From contig CADCUB010000158.1 of NCBI GenBank assembly GCA_902805775.1, positions 1 to 59,253 on the forward strand: a stretch of 59,253 bases of DNA, written 5' to 3'. The position numbers and the translations under genes are program-made. The notes under the pieces were generated by a model. It had not been told where the DNA came from. It was given only the letters and a program-made list of their open reading frames with translations, and did not search any database. Below are positions 28,181 through 37,318 of this stretch, piece after piece (the stretch's first letter is position 1; every line of letters starts with the position of its first letter). The DNA comes from an uncultured Frankineae bacterium (lineage in GTDB: Bacteria; Actinomycetota; Actinomycetes; Mycobacteriales; SCTD01).

Positions 28181-30694
28181 ATGGCCAGCCGGACGACCAC
28201 GACGACGCGTCCCCGCGGCGGGAGCGGGGGGCGGTCGACCGCGTCGTCGAAGCGGACCCCCGCCAAGCGCCCCCCTGCTCGGCGTGCGCCGGCCCGTGGA
28301 CGGGGGCGCAGCGGCCCCGGCACCGGGGCCCGCGTCGGGCACGCCGTCGTCGTCCTGCTCCGGGGACTGGTCCGCCTGCTGGTCGGCGCCGTCCGGCTGC
28401 TCGTCAGCGCCGTGCGGGCCCTCGGTCACGGCGCCCGCGGCATCGACCCGGCCCATCGACGCGACGGCCTCGCCCTGCTCCTGCTCGCGCTCGCCCTCGT
28501 CTGCGCGGGAGGCGCGTGGTGGCACGCCGGGTCGGCCGGGGCCGCCGTCGACGCCGGCCTCACCTCGGCCTTCGGCAGGGGAGCGCTGCTGCTCCCACTG
28601 CTGCTGCTGCTCGGCGCCTGGCGCGTCCTGCACGCCGCCCGCACCCGGGCCCGGGCCGACGACGGGCCCGAGCCCGCGACCGGCGGCTTCGGCCGCCTCG
28701 TCGTCGGCTGGGTCGCGCTGGCCCTCGGCGGTCTGGGGGTGCTGCACGTCGTCCGCGGCGCGACGCCGACCGACGAGAAGGGCGGCCTGGTCGGCTTCCT
28801 GCTCGGCGACCCGCTGCAGCAGGGCCTGACCGCCTGGCTCGCGGTGCCGGTGCTGCTGCTGCTCGCCGCCTTCGGGCTGCTGGTCGTCACGGCCACGCCC
28901 CTCCACTCGGTGCCGGCGGCGCTCCTGGCACTGCGCGACAAGGCGCTGCGCCGCACGCCGCCTGCGCCCGCGCAGGAGGAGACCGCGCCGAGCCCGCTCC
29001 CGCCGCTGCAGCGGCGCCGCCCCAGTCGCCGCGTCGGCGCCCTCGCCGCGCAGGGCGAGCCCGAGGACGTCTCGCCCGTCGTGCTCGAGCACCCCCCGGC
29101 GCCTGAGGCGCCCCCGGCGCCGGAGCCGGCCGCGACGCCCGCGGGGCAGACGCCGCCGCCCCACACGCCCCTGCCGCGGGCCGCCGAGCAGCTGCAGCTC
29201 ACGCCGCCGGAGGGCGGCTACCAGCTCCCGCCGCCCGACATCCTGGCCGCCGGCACCCCGCCGAAGACCCGCAGCCAGGCGAACGACGAGGTGATCGTCG
29301 CGCTCACCAGCGTGCTCGACGACTTCCAGGTGGACGCCTCCGTCACCGGCTTCACCCGCGGCCCGACGGTCACGCGCTACGAGGTCGAGCTCGGCCCGGC
29401 CGTGAAGGTCGAGCGGATCATCCAGCTCAGCCGCAACATCGCCTACGCCGTGAAGTCGCCGGACGTGCGGATCATCAGCCCGATCCCCGGCAAGTCGGCC
29501 GTCGGCATCGAGATCCCCAACACCGACCGAGAGAACGTCAGCCTCGGCGACATCCTGCGCAGCAGCGTCGCCGTCAACGACCACCACCCGATGCTGGTCG
29601 CGCTCGGCAAGGACATCGAGGGCGGCTTCGTCTGCGCCAACATCGCCAAGACCCCGCACATCCTCATCGCCGGCGCGACCGGCGCCGGCAAGTCGGTGTG
29701 CATCAACAGCCTGCTGGTCAGCGTCCTGACGCGGGCCACCCCGGACGACGTCCGCATGGTGCTGGTCGACCCCAAGCGGGTGGAGCTCACGGCGTACGAA
29801 GGCATCCCGCACCTGATCACCCCGATCATCACCAACCCGAAGAAGGCGGCCGAGGCGCTGCAGTGGGTCGTGCGCGAGATGGACATGCGCTACGACGACC
29901 TCGCGGCCAGCGGCTTCCGGCACGTCGACGACTTCAACCGGGCGGTCCGCGCCGGCGAGCTCGTCGCCCCTCCGGGCAGCGAGCGGGTCTACCAGCCCTA
30001 CCCCTACCTCATGGTGATCATCGACGAGCTGGCCGACCTCATGATGGTCGCGCCGCGCGACGTCGAGGACTCGATCGTCCGCATCACCCAGCTGGCCCGC
30101 GCGGCGGGCATCCACCTGGTCATCGCGACGCAGCGACCCTCCGTCGACGTCGTCACCGGGCTGATCAAGGCGAACGTGCCCAGCCGCCTGGCGTTCGCGA
30201 CGAGCAGCGGCACCGACTCCAAGGTCATCCTCGACCAGCCGGGCGCCGAGAAGCTCATCGGCAAGGGCGACAGCCTGTTCCTGCCGATGGGTGCGTCCAA
30301 GCCCATGCGCATCCAGGGGGCGCTGGTCACCGACGCCGAGGTCGCCGCCGTCGTCGCCCACTGCAAGGAGCAGCGCCAACCGGCCTTCCGCGAGGACGTC
30401 ACCGGTCCGGCGCCCAAGGGCGAGAAGGAGGTCGACGAGGAGATCGGCGACGACCTCGAGGTCCTCTGCTCGGCCGTGGAGCTCGTCGTCACGACGCAGT
30501 TCGGCTCGACCTCCATGCTGCAGCGCAAGCTGCGCGTCGGCTTCGCCAAGGCCGGCCGGCTGATGGACCTGATGGAGAGCCGGGGCATCGTCGGGCCGTC
30601 GGAGGGCAGCAAGGCCCGCGACGTGCTGGTGCGGCCCGAGGAGCTCGAGAACGTCCTGGTCGTCCTGCGCGGCGGCGAGCCCGTCGAGGTCTGA
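28181..30694 (+). CDS. ftsK: DNA translocase FtsK/SpoIIIE
   Basis: Septum-associated DNA pump that clears and aligns chromosome ends at division. The 837-residue protein has a basic N-terminal tail (about 1-55), four or so transmembrane segments (about 55-255), a Pro-rich linker (about 265-345), the alpha and beta motor domains with Walker A GATGAGKS at 498-505 and Walker [12 protein letters not shown], and a C-terminal gamma winged helix (about 770-837) that reads orienting DNA sequences. The membrane part and linker are shorter than in Escherichia coli, as usual in actinobacteria. Confidence 0.96.
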   Translation: MASRTTTTTRPRGGSGGRSTASSKRTPAKRPPARRAPARGRGRSGPGTGARVGHAVVVLLRGLVRLLVGAVRLLVSAVRALGHGARGIDPAHRRDGLALLLLALALVCAGGAWWHAGSAGAAVDAGLTSAFGRGALLLPLLLLLGAWRVLHAARTRARADDGPEPATGGFGRLVVGWVALALGGLGVLHVVRGATPTDEKGGLVGFLLGDPLQQGLTAWLAVPVLLLLAAFGLLVVTATPLHSVPAALLALRDKALRRTPPAPAQEETAPSPLPPLQRRRPSRRVGALAAQGEPEDVSPVVLEHPPAPEAPPAPEPAATPAGQTPPPHTPLPRAAEQLQLTPPEGGYQLPPPDILAAGTPPKTRSQANDEVIVALTSVLDDFQVDASVTGFTRGPTVTRYEVELGPAVKVERIIQLSRNIAYAVKSPDVRIISPIPGKSAVGIEIPNTDRENVSLGDILRSSVAVNDHHPMLVALGKDIEGGFVCANIAKTPHILIAGATGAGKSVCINSLLVSVLTRATPDDVRMVLVDPKRVELTAYEGIPHLITPIITNPKKAAEALQWVVREMDMRYDDLAASGFRHVDDFNRAVRAGELVAPPGSERVYQPYPYLMVIIDELADLMMVAPRDVEDSIVRITQLARAAGIHLVIATQRPSVDVVTGLIKANVPSRLAFATSSGTDSKVILDQPGAEKLIGKGDSLFLPMGASKPMRIQGALVTDAEVAAVVAHCKEQRQPAFREDVTGPAPKGEKEVDEEIGDDLEVLCSAVELVVTTQFGSTSMLQRKLRVGFAKAGRLMDLMESRGIVGPSEGSKARDVLVRPEELENVLVVLRGGEPVEV

Positions 30695-30838
30695 CCGGCC
30701 CGTTCTCCGGCGGCGGCTCCTGTCCCGCAGGCGTTGCACATCGTCACCGGTCGTGCACCGAAACGTGACGTGTCGGTCGCGGGACGGGCGGCGCCGGCGA
30801 CCTACGATCGCGCTCGGCACACAGGAGGAGGTGGGACC

Positions 30839-31708
30839 GTGCTGGACGGGGACCGCCGAGACGTCCAGGTCGTCGCGACGAGCAGCGCCGAGGGCGACGG
30901 CCCTGCGGTGGGGGAGCTGCTGCGCGCGGCCCGTCGGGCCGCGGGGATGACGCTCGAGCAGGTGAGCGCGGTGACCCGCATCCGGGTGCCGGTGCTGCGC
31001 CGGCTCGAGGACGACGACCTGGGCCCGGCCGGCAGCGCCGTCTACACGCGCGGGCACCTGCGGGCCATCGCCGCCGCGGTCGGCACCGACCCGGCGCCGC
31101 TCGTGCGCGCCCTCGACGAGCGGGTGGGTGTCGCGGCGCCCTCCGCCGTGGTCCTGCCCGAGACCGTCCCCGCGCCGCGCCAGCCCACCCCGACGGCGGC
31201 CGCGCTGTCCGCGCGCCTGCCCGCGCGGCTGACCACCCGCCTGCCCGCGCGGCCGGCGCCCGTCCCGCCCGAGCGCAGCGAGCCCCGCTGGCTCACCGCC
31301 TCGCTGCTGGGCCTGGCGGTGCTGGTGGCCCTGCTGACGATCGACACCTTCAGCGGCGGCGGCGAGGACCGCGAGCCCGAGGCCGCGCTGACGACGCCGC
31401 AGGCTGCAGCGACGGCCGTGCCGCCGCAGACCGCGACGCCCGACCCGGTGAGCGAGGCTCGGCTCGTGCTCGAGGCCACCGGCCGGTCGTGGCTGAGCGT
31501 GCGCAACCGGGGCAGCGTCCGGCTGTTCGAGGGGGAGGTCGAGGCGGGGTGGACCCGGCGCTTCGACGACCCGGTGGTGGTCACCGTGCGGGTCGGCGAC
31601 GCAGCCGCAGTGCGTGCCTCCTGCGGGGGCGTGGCAGCGCCTGCCCCCGGAGGCGCCGGCGTACCGGTGACCCTGCGCTGCACGCCGCAGGGGATGCAGC
31701 GGCCCTAG
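30839..31708 (+). CDS. RodZ-like membrane protein with N-terminal helix-turn-helix
   Basis: A 289-residue protein with a RodZ-type architecture: an HTH_25 domain near residues 20-90 (LLRAARRAAGMTLEQVSAVTRIRVPVL in part, then YTRGHLRAIAAAVG), an Arg/Pro-rich linker, one transmembrane segment near residues 155-175 (TASLLGLAVLVALLTI) and a C-terminal DUF4115-like domain with WLSVRNRGSVRLFEGEV. RodZ proteins link cytoskeleton and cell shape. GTG 30839 has AGGAGG ten bases upstream; TACGAT at 30803-30808 is a possible -10. It lies between ftsK and rimO. Its stop codon overlaps the rimO -10. Confidence 0.85.
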   Translation: MLDGDRRDVQVVATSSAEGDGPAVGELLRAARRAAGMTLEQVSAVTRIRVPVLRRLEDDDLGPAGSAVYTRGHLRAIAAAVGTDPAPLVRALDERVGVAAPSAVVLPETVPAPRQPTPTAAALSARLPARLTTRLPARPAPVPPERSEPRWLTASLLGLAVLVALLTIDTFSGGGEDREPEAALTTPQAAATAVPPQTATPDPVSEARLVLEATGRSWLSVRNRGSVRLFEGEVEAGWTRRFDDPVVVTVRVGDAAAVRASCGGVAAPAPGGAGVPVTLRCTPQGMQRP

Positions 31709-31711
31709 ACT
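31706..31711 (+). promoter_or_regulatory. -10 element of leaderless rimO (TAGACT)
   Basis: TAGACT includes the TAG stop of the RodZ-like gene and lies six bases before the rimO ATG; no ribosome-binding site is present. The same three bases therefore appear to be both stop codon and promoter element. Confidence 0.5.
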
Positions 31712-31717
31712 TCCCGG

Positions 31718-33178
31718 ATGACCAGTTCCGGGGAGCCCTCCGCGACGCGCCGCGTCGCCATGGTGACCCTGGGCTGTGCGCGCAACGAGGTCGACTCCGA
31801 GGAGCTCGCCGGACGGCTCGAGGGCGCCGGGTGGGAGCTCGTCGACGAGCAGGCCGGCGCCGACGTCGTCGTGGTCAACACGTGCGGCTTCGTCGAGAGC
31901 GCCAAGAAGGACTCGATCGACACGCTGCTCGCCGCCTCCGACACCGGCGCCAAGGTCGTGGCCGTCGGCTGCCTGGCGGAGCGGTACGGCGAGCAGCTCG
32001 CCGAGCAGCTGCCCGAGGCCGACGCCGTGCTGGGCTTCGACGCCTACGCCGGCCTGCCGGCCTCGCTCGCCGCTGTGCTCGGGGGCGAGCGGCCGGCGAG
32101 CCACACGCCCGGGGACCGCCGCAGGCTGCTGCCCATCAGCCCCGTCGAGCGGGCCCGCGCCGTGGAGCCCGGGGAGATCGACATCGGCCTGCCCGGCCAT
32201 GCCGGCGGTCCGGCCGTGGTGCGCCGCCGCCTCGACGACAGCCCCGTCGCGCCGCTGAAGCTGGCGAGCGGCTGCGACCGGCGCTGCTCGTTCTGCGCGA
32301 TCCCGAGCTTCCGCGGCGCGTTCGTGTCGCGCCGCCCGTCGGACGTGCTGGCCGAGGCGCGCTGGCTGGCCGAGCGCGGCGTGCGCGAGCTGGTGCTGGT
32401 CAGCGAGAACTCCACGTCGTACGGCAAGGACCTCGGCGACCTGCGGCTGCTCGAGACGCTGCTGCCCGAGCTGGCCGGGCTCGACGGCGTCGAGCGGGTG
32501 CGGCTGTCCTACCTGCAGCCCGCCGAGCTGCGTCCCGGCCTGATCGACGTGCTGACCGGCACGCCGGGTGTCGCGCCCTACTTCGACATGAGCTTCCAGC
32601 ACTCCTCGGCCACCGTGCTGCGGCGGATGCGCCGCTTCGGCGACACCGACCGCTTCCTCGACCTGCTGGCCCGCATCCGGTCGGGGGACCCGACCGCCGC
32701 GGTCCGCAGCAACGTCATCGTGGGCTTCCCGGGCGAGACCGAGGACGACCTCGCCGAGCTGGAGCGCTTCCTGGTCGCGGCCCGCCTGGACGCCGTCGGC
32801 GTGTTCGGCTACTCCGACGAGGACGGCACGGAGGCCGAGACGCTGCCCGACCACCTGCCGCAGGACCTCGTCGACGAGCGGGTCGCCCGCCTGTCGGCGC
32901 TGGTCGAGGAGCTGACCCGCCAGCGGGCGGAGGAGCGCCACGGGGAGGTCGTCGAGGTCCTCGTCGACGCGGTCGCCGACGGCGTGGCCGAGGGGCGTAC
33001 GGCCGGGCAGGCACCCGAGGTCGACGGCGCGACGACGCTCGCCGGTCCGGGCGCGGACGAGCTCGCCGTCGGTGACCTGGTGCGGGCGCGGGTCGTGGCC
33101 AGCGAGGGTGTCGACCTGGTCGCCTCGGTGCTGGAGGTCGTCCGTCCGGCCTGGCGTCGGGTCGCGGTCCCGGCGTGA
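31718..33178 (+). CDS. rimO: Ribosomal protein S12 methylthiotransferase
   Basis: RimO is a radical-SAM enzyme with two iron-sulfur clusters that methylthiolates an Asp of ribosomal protein S12. The 486-residue protein has the N-terminal cluster cysteines Cys20, Cys56 and Cys85, the radical-SAM CDRRCSFC motif (Cys186, Cys190, Cys193) and a C-terminal TRAM domain. The insert between about residues 125 and 175 is typical of actinobacterial forms. The pgsA GTG overlaps its stop by four bases. Confidence 0.95.
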   Translation: MTSSGEPSATRRVAMVTLGCARNEVDSEELAGRLEGAGWELVDEQAGADVVVVNTCGFVESAKKDSIDTLLAASDTGAKVVAVGCLAERYGEQLAEQLPEADAVLGFDAYAGLPASLAAVLGGERPASHTPGDRRRLLPISPVERARAVEPGEIDIGLPGHAGGPAVVRRRLDDSPVAPLKLASGCDRRCSFCAIPSFRGAFVSRRPSDVLAEARWLAERGVRELVLVSENSTSYGKDLGDLRLLETLLPELAGLDGVERVRLSYLQPAELRPGLIDVLTGTPGVAPYFDMSFQHSSATVLRRMRRFGDTDRFLDLLARIRSGDPTAAVRSNVIVGFPGETEDDLAELERFLVAARLDAVGVFGYSDEDGTEAETLPDHLPQDLVDERVARLSALVEELTRQRAEERHGEVVEVLVDAVADGVAEGRTAGQAPEVDGATTLAGPGADELAVGDLVRARVVASEGVDLVASVLEVVRPAWRRVAVPA

Positions 33179-33789
33179 CAGCGCCGGCGGTCAGCCCCTG
33201 GAACCTCGCCAACTACCTGACCGTCCTGCGCCTGCTGCTCGTCCCGGTGTTCCTGGGGATGCTGCTCGCCGAGGACGGGCAGGACCCGACCTGGCGCTTC
33301 GCGGCTGCCGCGGTGTTCCTGCTCGCGGCGTGGACCGACCGCATCGACGGCCAGATCGCCCGCAGCCGGGGGCTGATCACCAGCTTCGGCAAGATGGCCG
33401 ACCCGATCGCCGACAAGGCGCTGACCGGCGGGGCGTTCGTGGCCCTGTCGCTGCTCGGGGAGCTGCCGTGGGCGGTCACCCTGCTGGTGATCGGGCGCGA
33501 GCTGGGCATCACGCTCCTGCGCTTCTTCGTCATCCGGCACGGCGTCATGCCGGCCAGCCACGGCGGCAAGCTCAAGACGGTCCTGCAGGCGACCGCCATC
33601 GTGATGTACGTCCTGCCGCTGTCGGGTCTGCTGGCGACCGCACGCGCGTGGGTGATGGTGCTCGCCGTCGTCGTGACGGTGGCCACCGGTCTGGACTACG
33701 TCGTGCGCGCCCTGAGGCTGCGGCAGACCTCCGACCGGGCGGCGATGAAGCGCGAGCGCCGGCGGGACGCCAGCAGCGGGCAGCGATGA
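33175..33789 (+). CDS. pgsA: CDP-diacylglycerol-glycerol-3-phosphate 3-phosphatidyltransferase
   Basis: Membrane enzyme that makes phosphatidylglycerophosphate for phosphatidylglycerol and cardiolipin. The 204-residue protein starts [17 protein letters not shown] and has the CDP-alcohol phosphotransferase motif [20 protein letters not shown] in full register (D-G-x2-A-R-x8-G-x3-D-x3-D). Five to six transmembrane helices and a basic C-terminal tail follow. It is coupled by overlaps to rimO and cinA; in mycobacteria a pgsA paralogue also precedes clgR. Confidence 0.94.
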   Translation: MTAPAVSPWNLANYLTVLRLLLVPVFLGMLLAEDGQDPTWRFAAAAVFLLAAWTDRIDGQIARSRGLITSFGKMADPIADKALTGGAFVALSLLGELPWAVTLLVIGRELGITLLRFFVIRHGVMPASHGGKLKTVLQATAIVMYVLPLSGLLATARAWVMVLAVVVTVATGLDYVVRALRLRQTSDRAAMKRERRRDASSGQR

Positions 33790-35024
33790 GGTCGGCGGTC
33801 GTCGCGGTGGGCGACGAGCTGCTGCTCGGCGACATCGTCAACGGCAACGCCGCCTGGCTCGGCGAGCGGCTGGCGGCCGCCGGAGCGCCGGTGGTGCACT
33901 CGGCGATGGTCGGCGACGACGTCGGGCGGATCGTCACCGCGGTGCGCCGGGCGCTCGACGACGCCGACGTCGTCCTGGTCACGGGCGGTCTCGGGCCGAC
34001 CTCCGACGACCTCACCCGCGACGCGGTCGCCGCCGTCGCCGGCGTCCCGCTCGAGCGCCGGCCCGAGCTCGAGCAGCAGCTGCGCGAGCGCTTCGCCGCC
34101 TACCGCTACGAGATGCCGCTGTCGGTCCTGCGGCAGGCCGACGTGCCGCGGGGGGCGCGGCCCCTCGACAACGCCGTCGGCACCGCCCCCGGGCTGCGGG
34201 TCGAGCTGGGCGGGCAGCTGCTGTTCGCGCTGCCCGGCCCGCCCCACGAGCTGGCGGCCGTCGCCACCGGCGGGGTGCTGGCCGAGATCGCCACCCGCAG
34301 CGGCACGGTGGCGCTCACCCGCACCCTGCACTGCGCCGGTCGCGGCGAGAGCGACATCGCCGAGACCGTCGAGCGCACCGTCACCGTCCCGCCGGGCGTC
34401 GACCTGGCCTACCTCGCCGGCGGCGCCGTCGTCCGGGTGCGGCTCACCACGGTGGCGGCGAGCGAGGCGGCGGCCGATGCCGTCCTCGCCCCGCTCGTGG
34501 CCGCCCTCGCCGACGCGCTGGGCGACACCGTCTTCGGCCGCGACGACGACACGCTGGCCGGTGTGGTGCTGCGCCGGCTGGTGGCCGCCGGGGCCACGGT
34601 GGCGGTCGCCGAGTCGCTCACCGGCGGTCTGCTCGGCGCCGCGCTGACCGCGCTGCCGGGCAGCAGCGCCGCCTTCCGCGGGGGGCTGCAGGTCTACGCC
34701 ACCGATCTCAAGTCCAGCCTCGCGGGCGTCTCCGAGGAGGTCCTCACCGAGCACGGAGCCGTCTCGCGTCCGACCGCGCAGGCGCTCGCCCTCGGCGCGC
34801 GCGAGCGGCTGGGCGCCACCTACGGCGTCGGGGTCACCGGTGTCGCCGGCCCCGACGAGCAGGAGGGCAAGCCGGCGGGCACCGTGCACGTCGCCGTCGC
34901 CGGCCCCGACGGCGTGCGGGCCGCCTCCGTGCGCCTGCCTGGCGACCGGACCCGCGTCCGGCTGCTCGCGGTCACCAGCGCCCTGGACCTGCTGCGCCGC
35001 GCCCTGCCGCCGGAAACAGCCTGA
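33786..35024 (+). CDS. cinA: CinA family protein (nicotinamide-nucleotide amidase / ADP-ribose pyrophosphatase)
   Basis: A 412-residue CinA with an N-terminal molybdopterin-binding-like (COG1058) domain (SAVVAVGDELLLGDIVNGN, VTGGLGPTSDDLT, about 1-170) and a C-terminal nicotinamide-mononucleotide deamidase domain (VAVAESLTGGLLGAALTALP, VGVTGVAGPDEQEGKPAGT, about 255-410). Both domains are complete, so the protein probably acts in pyridine-nucleotide salvage. ATG 33786 overlaps the pgsA stop by four bases. clgR starts 119 bases downstream under its own promoter. Confidence 0.94.
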   Translation: MRSAVVAVGDELLLGDIVNGNAAWLGERLAAAGAPVVHSAMVGDDVGRIVTAVRRALDDADVVLVTGGLGPTSDDLTRDAVAAVAGVPLERRPELEQQLRERFAAYRYEMPLSVLRQADVPRGARPLDNAVGTAPGLRVELGGQLLFALPGPPHELAAVATGGVLAEIATRSGTVALTRTLHCAGRGESDIAETVERTVTVPPGVDLAYLAGGAVVRVRLTTVAASEAAADAVLAPLVAALADALGDTVFGRDDDTLAGVVLRRLVAAGATVAVAESLTGGLLGAALTALPGSSAAFRGGLQVYATDLKSSLAGVSEEVLTEHGAVSRPTAQALALGARERLGATYGVGVTGVAGPDEQEGKPAGTVHVAVAGPDGVRAASVRLPGDRTRVRLLAVTSALDLLRRALPPETA

Positions 35025-35053
35025 CGGCGGGCGGCGTTGTCTCGTGCACCTGT

Positions 35054-35068
35054 TCCGCTCACAGCGGA
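35054..35068 (+). promoter_or_regulatory. Candidate ClgR-binding site upstream of clgR
   Basis: TCCGCTCACAGCGGA is a perfect six-base inverted repeat around CAC. Its core CGCTCACAGCG (35056-35066) matches the corynebacterial ClgR consensus core CGCYNANRGCG as I recall it. It lies about 45 bases upstream of a -10-like TAATCT (35112-35117), so autoactivation of clgR is likely. Confidence 0.65.
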
Positions 35069-35143
35069 CGCACGACATCGCCGCGCCGGTGGCGGGCATG
35101 CGCGAGGCGGGTAATCTGAGCGGACGGACGAGGAGGTGGTGAC

Positions 35144-35515
35144 GTGGCGGTGCTCCGCACCCTGCTCGGTGAGGCTCTGCGCACCACGAGGCTGAACCAG
35201 GAGCGCACGCTGCGCGAGGTCTCCTCCGCCGCGCAGGTCAGCCTGGGCTACCTGTCGGAGGTCGAGCGCGGTCAGAAGGAGGCCTCCTCCGAGCTGCTCG
35301 CGAGCATCTGCCGGGCTCTCGGCGTGCGCCTGTCCGACGTCCTGCGCGACGTCAGCGAGAGCCTGTCGGTCCTGGAGACCGAGCCCACCCCGGTGCCGGT
35401 GCCCGACACCATCCCTGCCGGCGTGCCGGTCCTGGAGCCGGTCGGTGCCGACTCCCCGACCGCGAGCCTGCGGGCCACGGTCCCCGGCGTGCACGAGGTC
35501 GTCGCAGCGGCCTGA
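35144..35515 (+). CDS. clgR: ClgR-type XRE-family regulator of proteolysis and envelope stress
   Basis: A 123-residue helix-turn-helix activator; ClgR proteins of streptomycetes, corynebacteria and mycobacteria activate clp protease and phage-shock genes. The XRE domain ([30 protein letters not shown] in part: [20 protein letters not shown]) spans about residues 5-75, then [16 protein letters not shown] and a Pro/Val-rich tail. GTG 35144 follows AGGAGG. In mycobacteria the next genes are pspA and pspM; here they come only after the rhodopsin cassette. The 3' end is antisense to the open frame of the lycopene cyclase gene. Confidence 0.93.
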   Translation: MAVLRTLLGEALRTTRLNQERTLREVSSAAQVSLGYLSEVERGQKEASSELLASICRALGVRLSDVLRDVSESLSVLETEPTPVPVPDTIPAGVPVLEPVGADSPTASLRATVPGVHEVVAAA

Positions 35516-36246
35516 CCGCCCCGACCGGCCCGCAGCAGCCCCGCGGCCCGTTCCCGCACCGCGGGGTCCGCCGCGAGCAGCAGCCCGTCGGTGACGAGCA
35601 CGCAGGTCAGCAGGAAGAACAGCGCCTCCTCGAGCGGCAGCCCGAGCAGGAGCACTCCCGTGGAGCTGGCCGGCGAGATGGCCCAGATCCCGTCGGCGAG
35701 CGCGAGCCGGTCGGCTGCGCACAGCCACAGGGCCACGGGCAGGGCGACGCGGGCGCGCGCCGCGCGGCGCGCTCTCAGCACGTCACCTGCGACGGCCCGC
35801 TGCAGGGCCATCGGCGGCCCGACCCACAGCAGCAGCAGCCCGAGGTAGCGCAGGTGCCCGCCGGCCGACGCCAGCGCGACGCCGACCACCGTCACCAGCC
35901 CCCACGCGAGCGCACCGCGTCGACGGGCGCCGTCGTCGGCGGCCGGGAGCAGCACCGCAGGTGGCAGAGCGCCCGTGCGGACGGCCCAGGCGCCGACGAG
36001 CAGGACCTCCAGGACGACGAAGCCGTACTCCTCGGCGGGCACCGCACCCACCCGGGCCAGCACCGCGTCAGGGGCGTAGTCCCACACCCCCGTGCGCACG
36101 AGGTGCTCGTCCCAGGGCGCGGTCCACAGCAGCGCGACGGTCGCGAGGACGGCGAAGGGCCCCACGAGCGGACGCCAGGGTGCGCCCCACAGCAGCAGGA
36201 CGGCCGGCAGCGCGACGAACAGCAGATCGAAGGCGAGGTAGCTCAC
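35272..36246 (-). CDS. Lycopene cyclase (fused CrtYc-CrtYd type) with unusual C-terminal extension
   Basis: A membrane protein with two lycopene-cyclase domains in one chain, the heterodimeric CrtYc/CrtYd type of actinobacteria in fused form. Repeat 1 has [17 protein letters not shown] near residue 70 and repeat 2 [19 protein letters not shown] near residue 205, each with the P-x-E-E motif, and about six to seven transmembrane helices. It should close lycopene ends toward beta-carotene. GTG 36246 has AGGAG six bases upstream. The recognisable protein ends near residue 240, but no stop occurs until 35272, so about 80 extra residues run antisense through clgR. It lies 90 bases downstream of the rhodopsin gene on the same strand. 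Confidence 0.85.
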   Translation of the reverse strand: MSYLAFDLLFVALPAVLLLWGAPWRPLVGPFAVLATVALLWTAPWDEHLVRTGVWDYAPDAVLARVGAVPAEEYGFVVLEVLLVGAWAVRTGALPPAVLLPAADDGARRRGALAWGLVTVVGVALASAGGHLRYLGLLLLWVGPPMALQRAVAGDVLRARRAARARVALPVALWLCAADRLALADGIWAISPASSTGVLLLGLPLEEALFFLLTCVLVTDGLLLAADPAVRERAAGLLRAGRGGQAAATTSCTPGTVARRLAVGESAPTGSRTGTPAGMVSGTGTGVGSVSRTDRLSLTSRRTSDRRTPRARQMLASSSEEASF

Positions 36247-36336
36247 GGGTGCTCCTGACGCGGGTCGACGCGGACGGCCCGCAGGTCCGGGGCGGGGCTC
36301 AGGACGCCCCGGACCTGTGGGGTCGTGCGGCGTGCC

Positions 36337-37185
36337 TCAGGTCCGGACGGTCTCCCGACCGGGCTCGGCGGTCATCCCGGTGACCGCGTCGACCTCGTCG
36401 AACGCGGGGTCCTCCACCTCGCTCTTCACCCGGGCGATCTTGTAGATGACCAGGCCGAACGCGGCCTTGGCGAGGATGTCCGCGATCGAGTAGCCGGCCT
36501 GGCGCAGGACGAACGCGTCCGGGCCGTCGAAGCCGAGCACCGGCATGAGGTAGGCGATCGGGTAGACGCCCCACAGGCCCACGAGCATGATCCGCAGCTT
36601 GCCGACCGTGCTGCGCACCTGGACGGGCTGGCGCTCGAGCGAGGCGCTGAGCTCGACGAAGAGCACGTAGAGGATGTACAGGAACGGGATCGTCGACAGC
36701 GTGCCCCACAGCAGGCGCGGGCCGACCTCGGTGGTGATCTCACCCGGGTAGCCCAGGGCGATCATGAGCACGCTCGCGATGACCAGCTTGCTCAGCAGCG
36801 ACTTCTGCACCGCCTTGGCGAGCGCCAGCACGGCGATCGTCTCGACGAGCAGCAGCGGCACGGTGAGCAGCCAGTCGACGTAGCGGTAGCCCTCGTTGAA
36901 CGGGACCTCGGTGAGGACGTACGGGCCGGTGCCGCCCTGTGCCGTCGACTCGTAGGAGTCCTTGAAGTTGTCGAAGATCCGGATGTAGTGGTAGGTCGCG
37001 ATGAAGCAGACCATCGCGGAGATGACGACGGCGTTGCGGTAGCGCGCGGCTACTCGGCGCTGTGACAGCACCAGGTAGAGCCCGGTGAAGCCGAGGCTGG
37101 CGATGGCCAGCGACAGCAGGTTGTAGACGGTGTCGTACTGGCCGAACGTGAGTTCGTTGACCTGGATCCCTGCAGCGACGAGCAC
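36337..37185 (-). CDS. Proton-pumping microbial rhodopsin (DTE type, xanthorhodopsin/actinorhodopsin-like)
   Basis: A 282-residue seven-helix rhodopsin. Helix C reads YRYVDWLLTVPLLLVE with Asp104, Thr108 and Glu115, the DTE motif of outward proton pumps; Leu112 at the tuning site predicts green absorption. His66 (TYHYIR) matches the proton-acceptor-coupled His of proteorhodopsin. In helix G, Asp236 and Schiff-base Lys240 (SIADILAKAAFG) are present. Gly161 in LWGTLSTIPF fits the Gly that opens a carotenoid-antenna site in xanthorhodopsins. GTG 37185 follows AAGGAG. It is transcribed with the lycopene cyclase and diverges from the retinal-forming enzyme. Confidence 0.95.
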   Translation of the reverse strand: MLVAAGIQVNELTFGQYDTVYNLLSLAIASLGFTGLYLVLSQRRVAARYRNAVVISAMVCFIATYHYIRIFDNFKDSYESTAQGGTGPYVLTEVPFNEGYRYVDWLLTVPLLLVETIAVLALAKAVQKSLLSKLVIASVLMIALGYPGEITTEVGPRLLWGTLSTIPFLYILYVLFVELSASLERQPVQVRSTVGKLRIMLVGLWGVYPIAYLMPVLGFDGPDAFVLRQAGYSIADILAKAAFGLVIYKIARVKSEVEDPAFDEVDAVTGMTAEPGRETVRT

Positions 37186-37318
37186 GAGTTGCTCCTTCGA
37201 CGACGGGCCGGCAGCGCCGGCACGGGGGACGGGCGACTGGCGGGGACGGGTCAGGGCGGCCGGTCCTCGGTCCCGGAGGGGGTCCGCGGTTGCGGGCTCA
37301 CGGCGGGGCAAGGGGACT

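Noticed and set aside
28040-32941. Open frame of 1633 codons on the minus strand antisense to ftsK, the RodZ-like gene and rimO
   Set aside because: It is antisense to three clearly conserved genes and its translation is low-complexity Arg/Ala/Gly/His with no family motif. Long antisense frames are expected at this GC content.
37186-37318. Light- or carotenoid-responsive operator between the rhodopsin and blh genes
   Set aside because: I looked for a palindrome or a clear divergent promoter and found none strong enough to report. The region surely holds promoters, but the sites cannot be fixed by eye.
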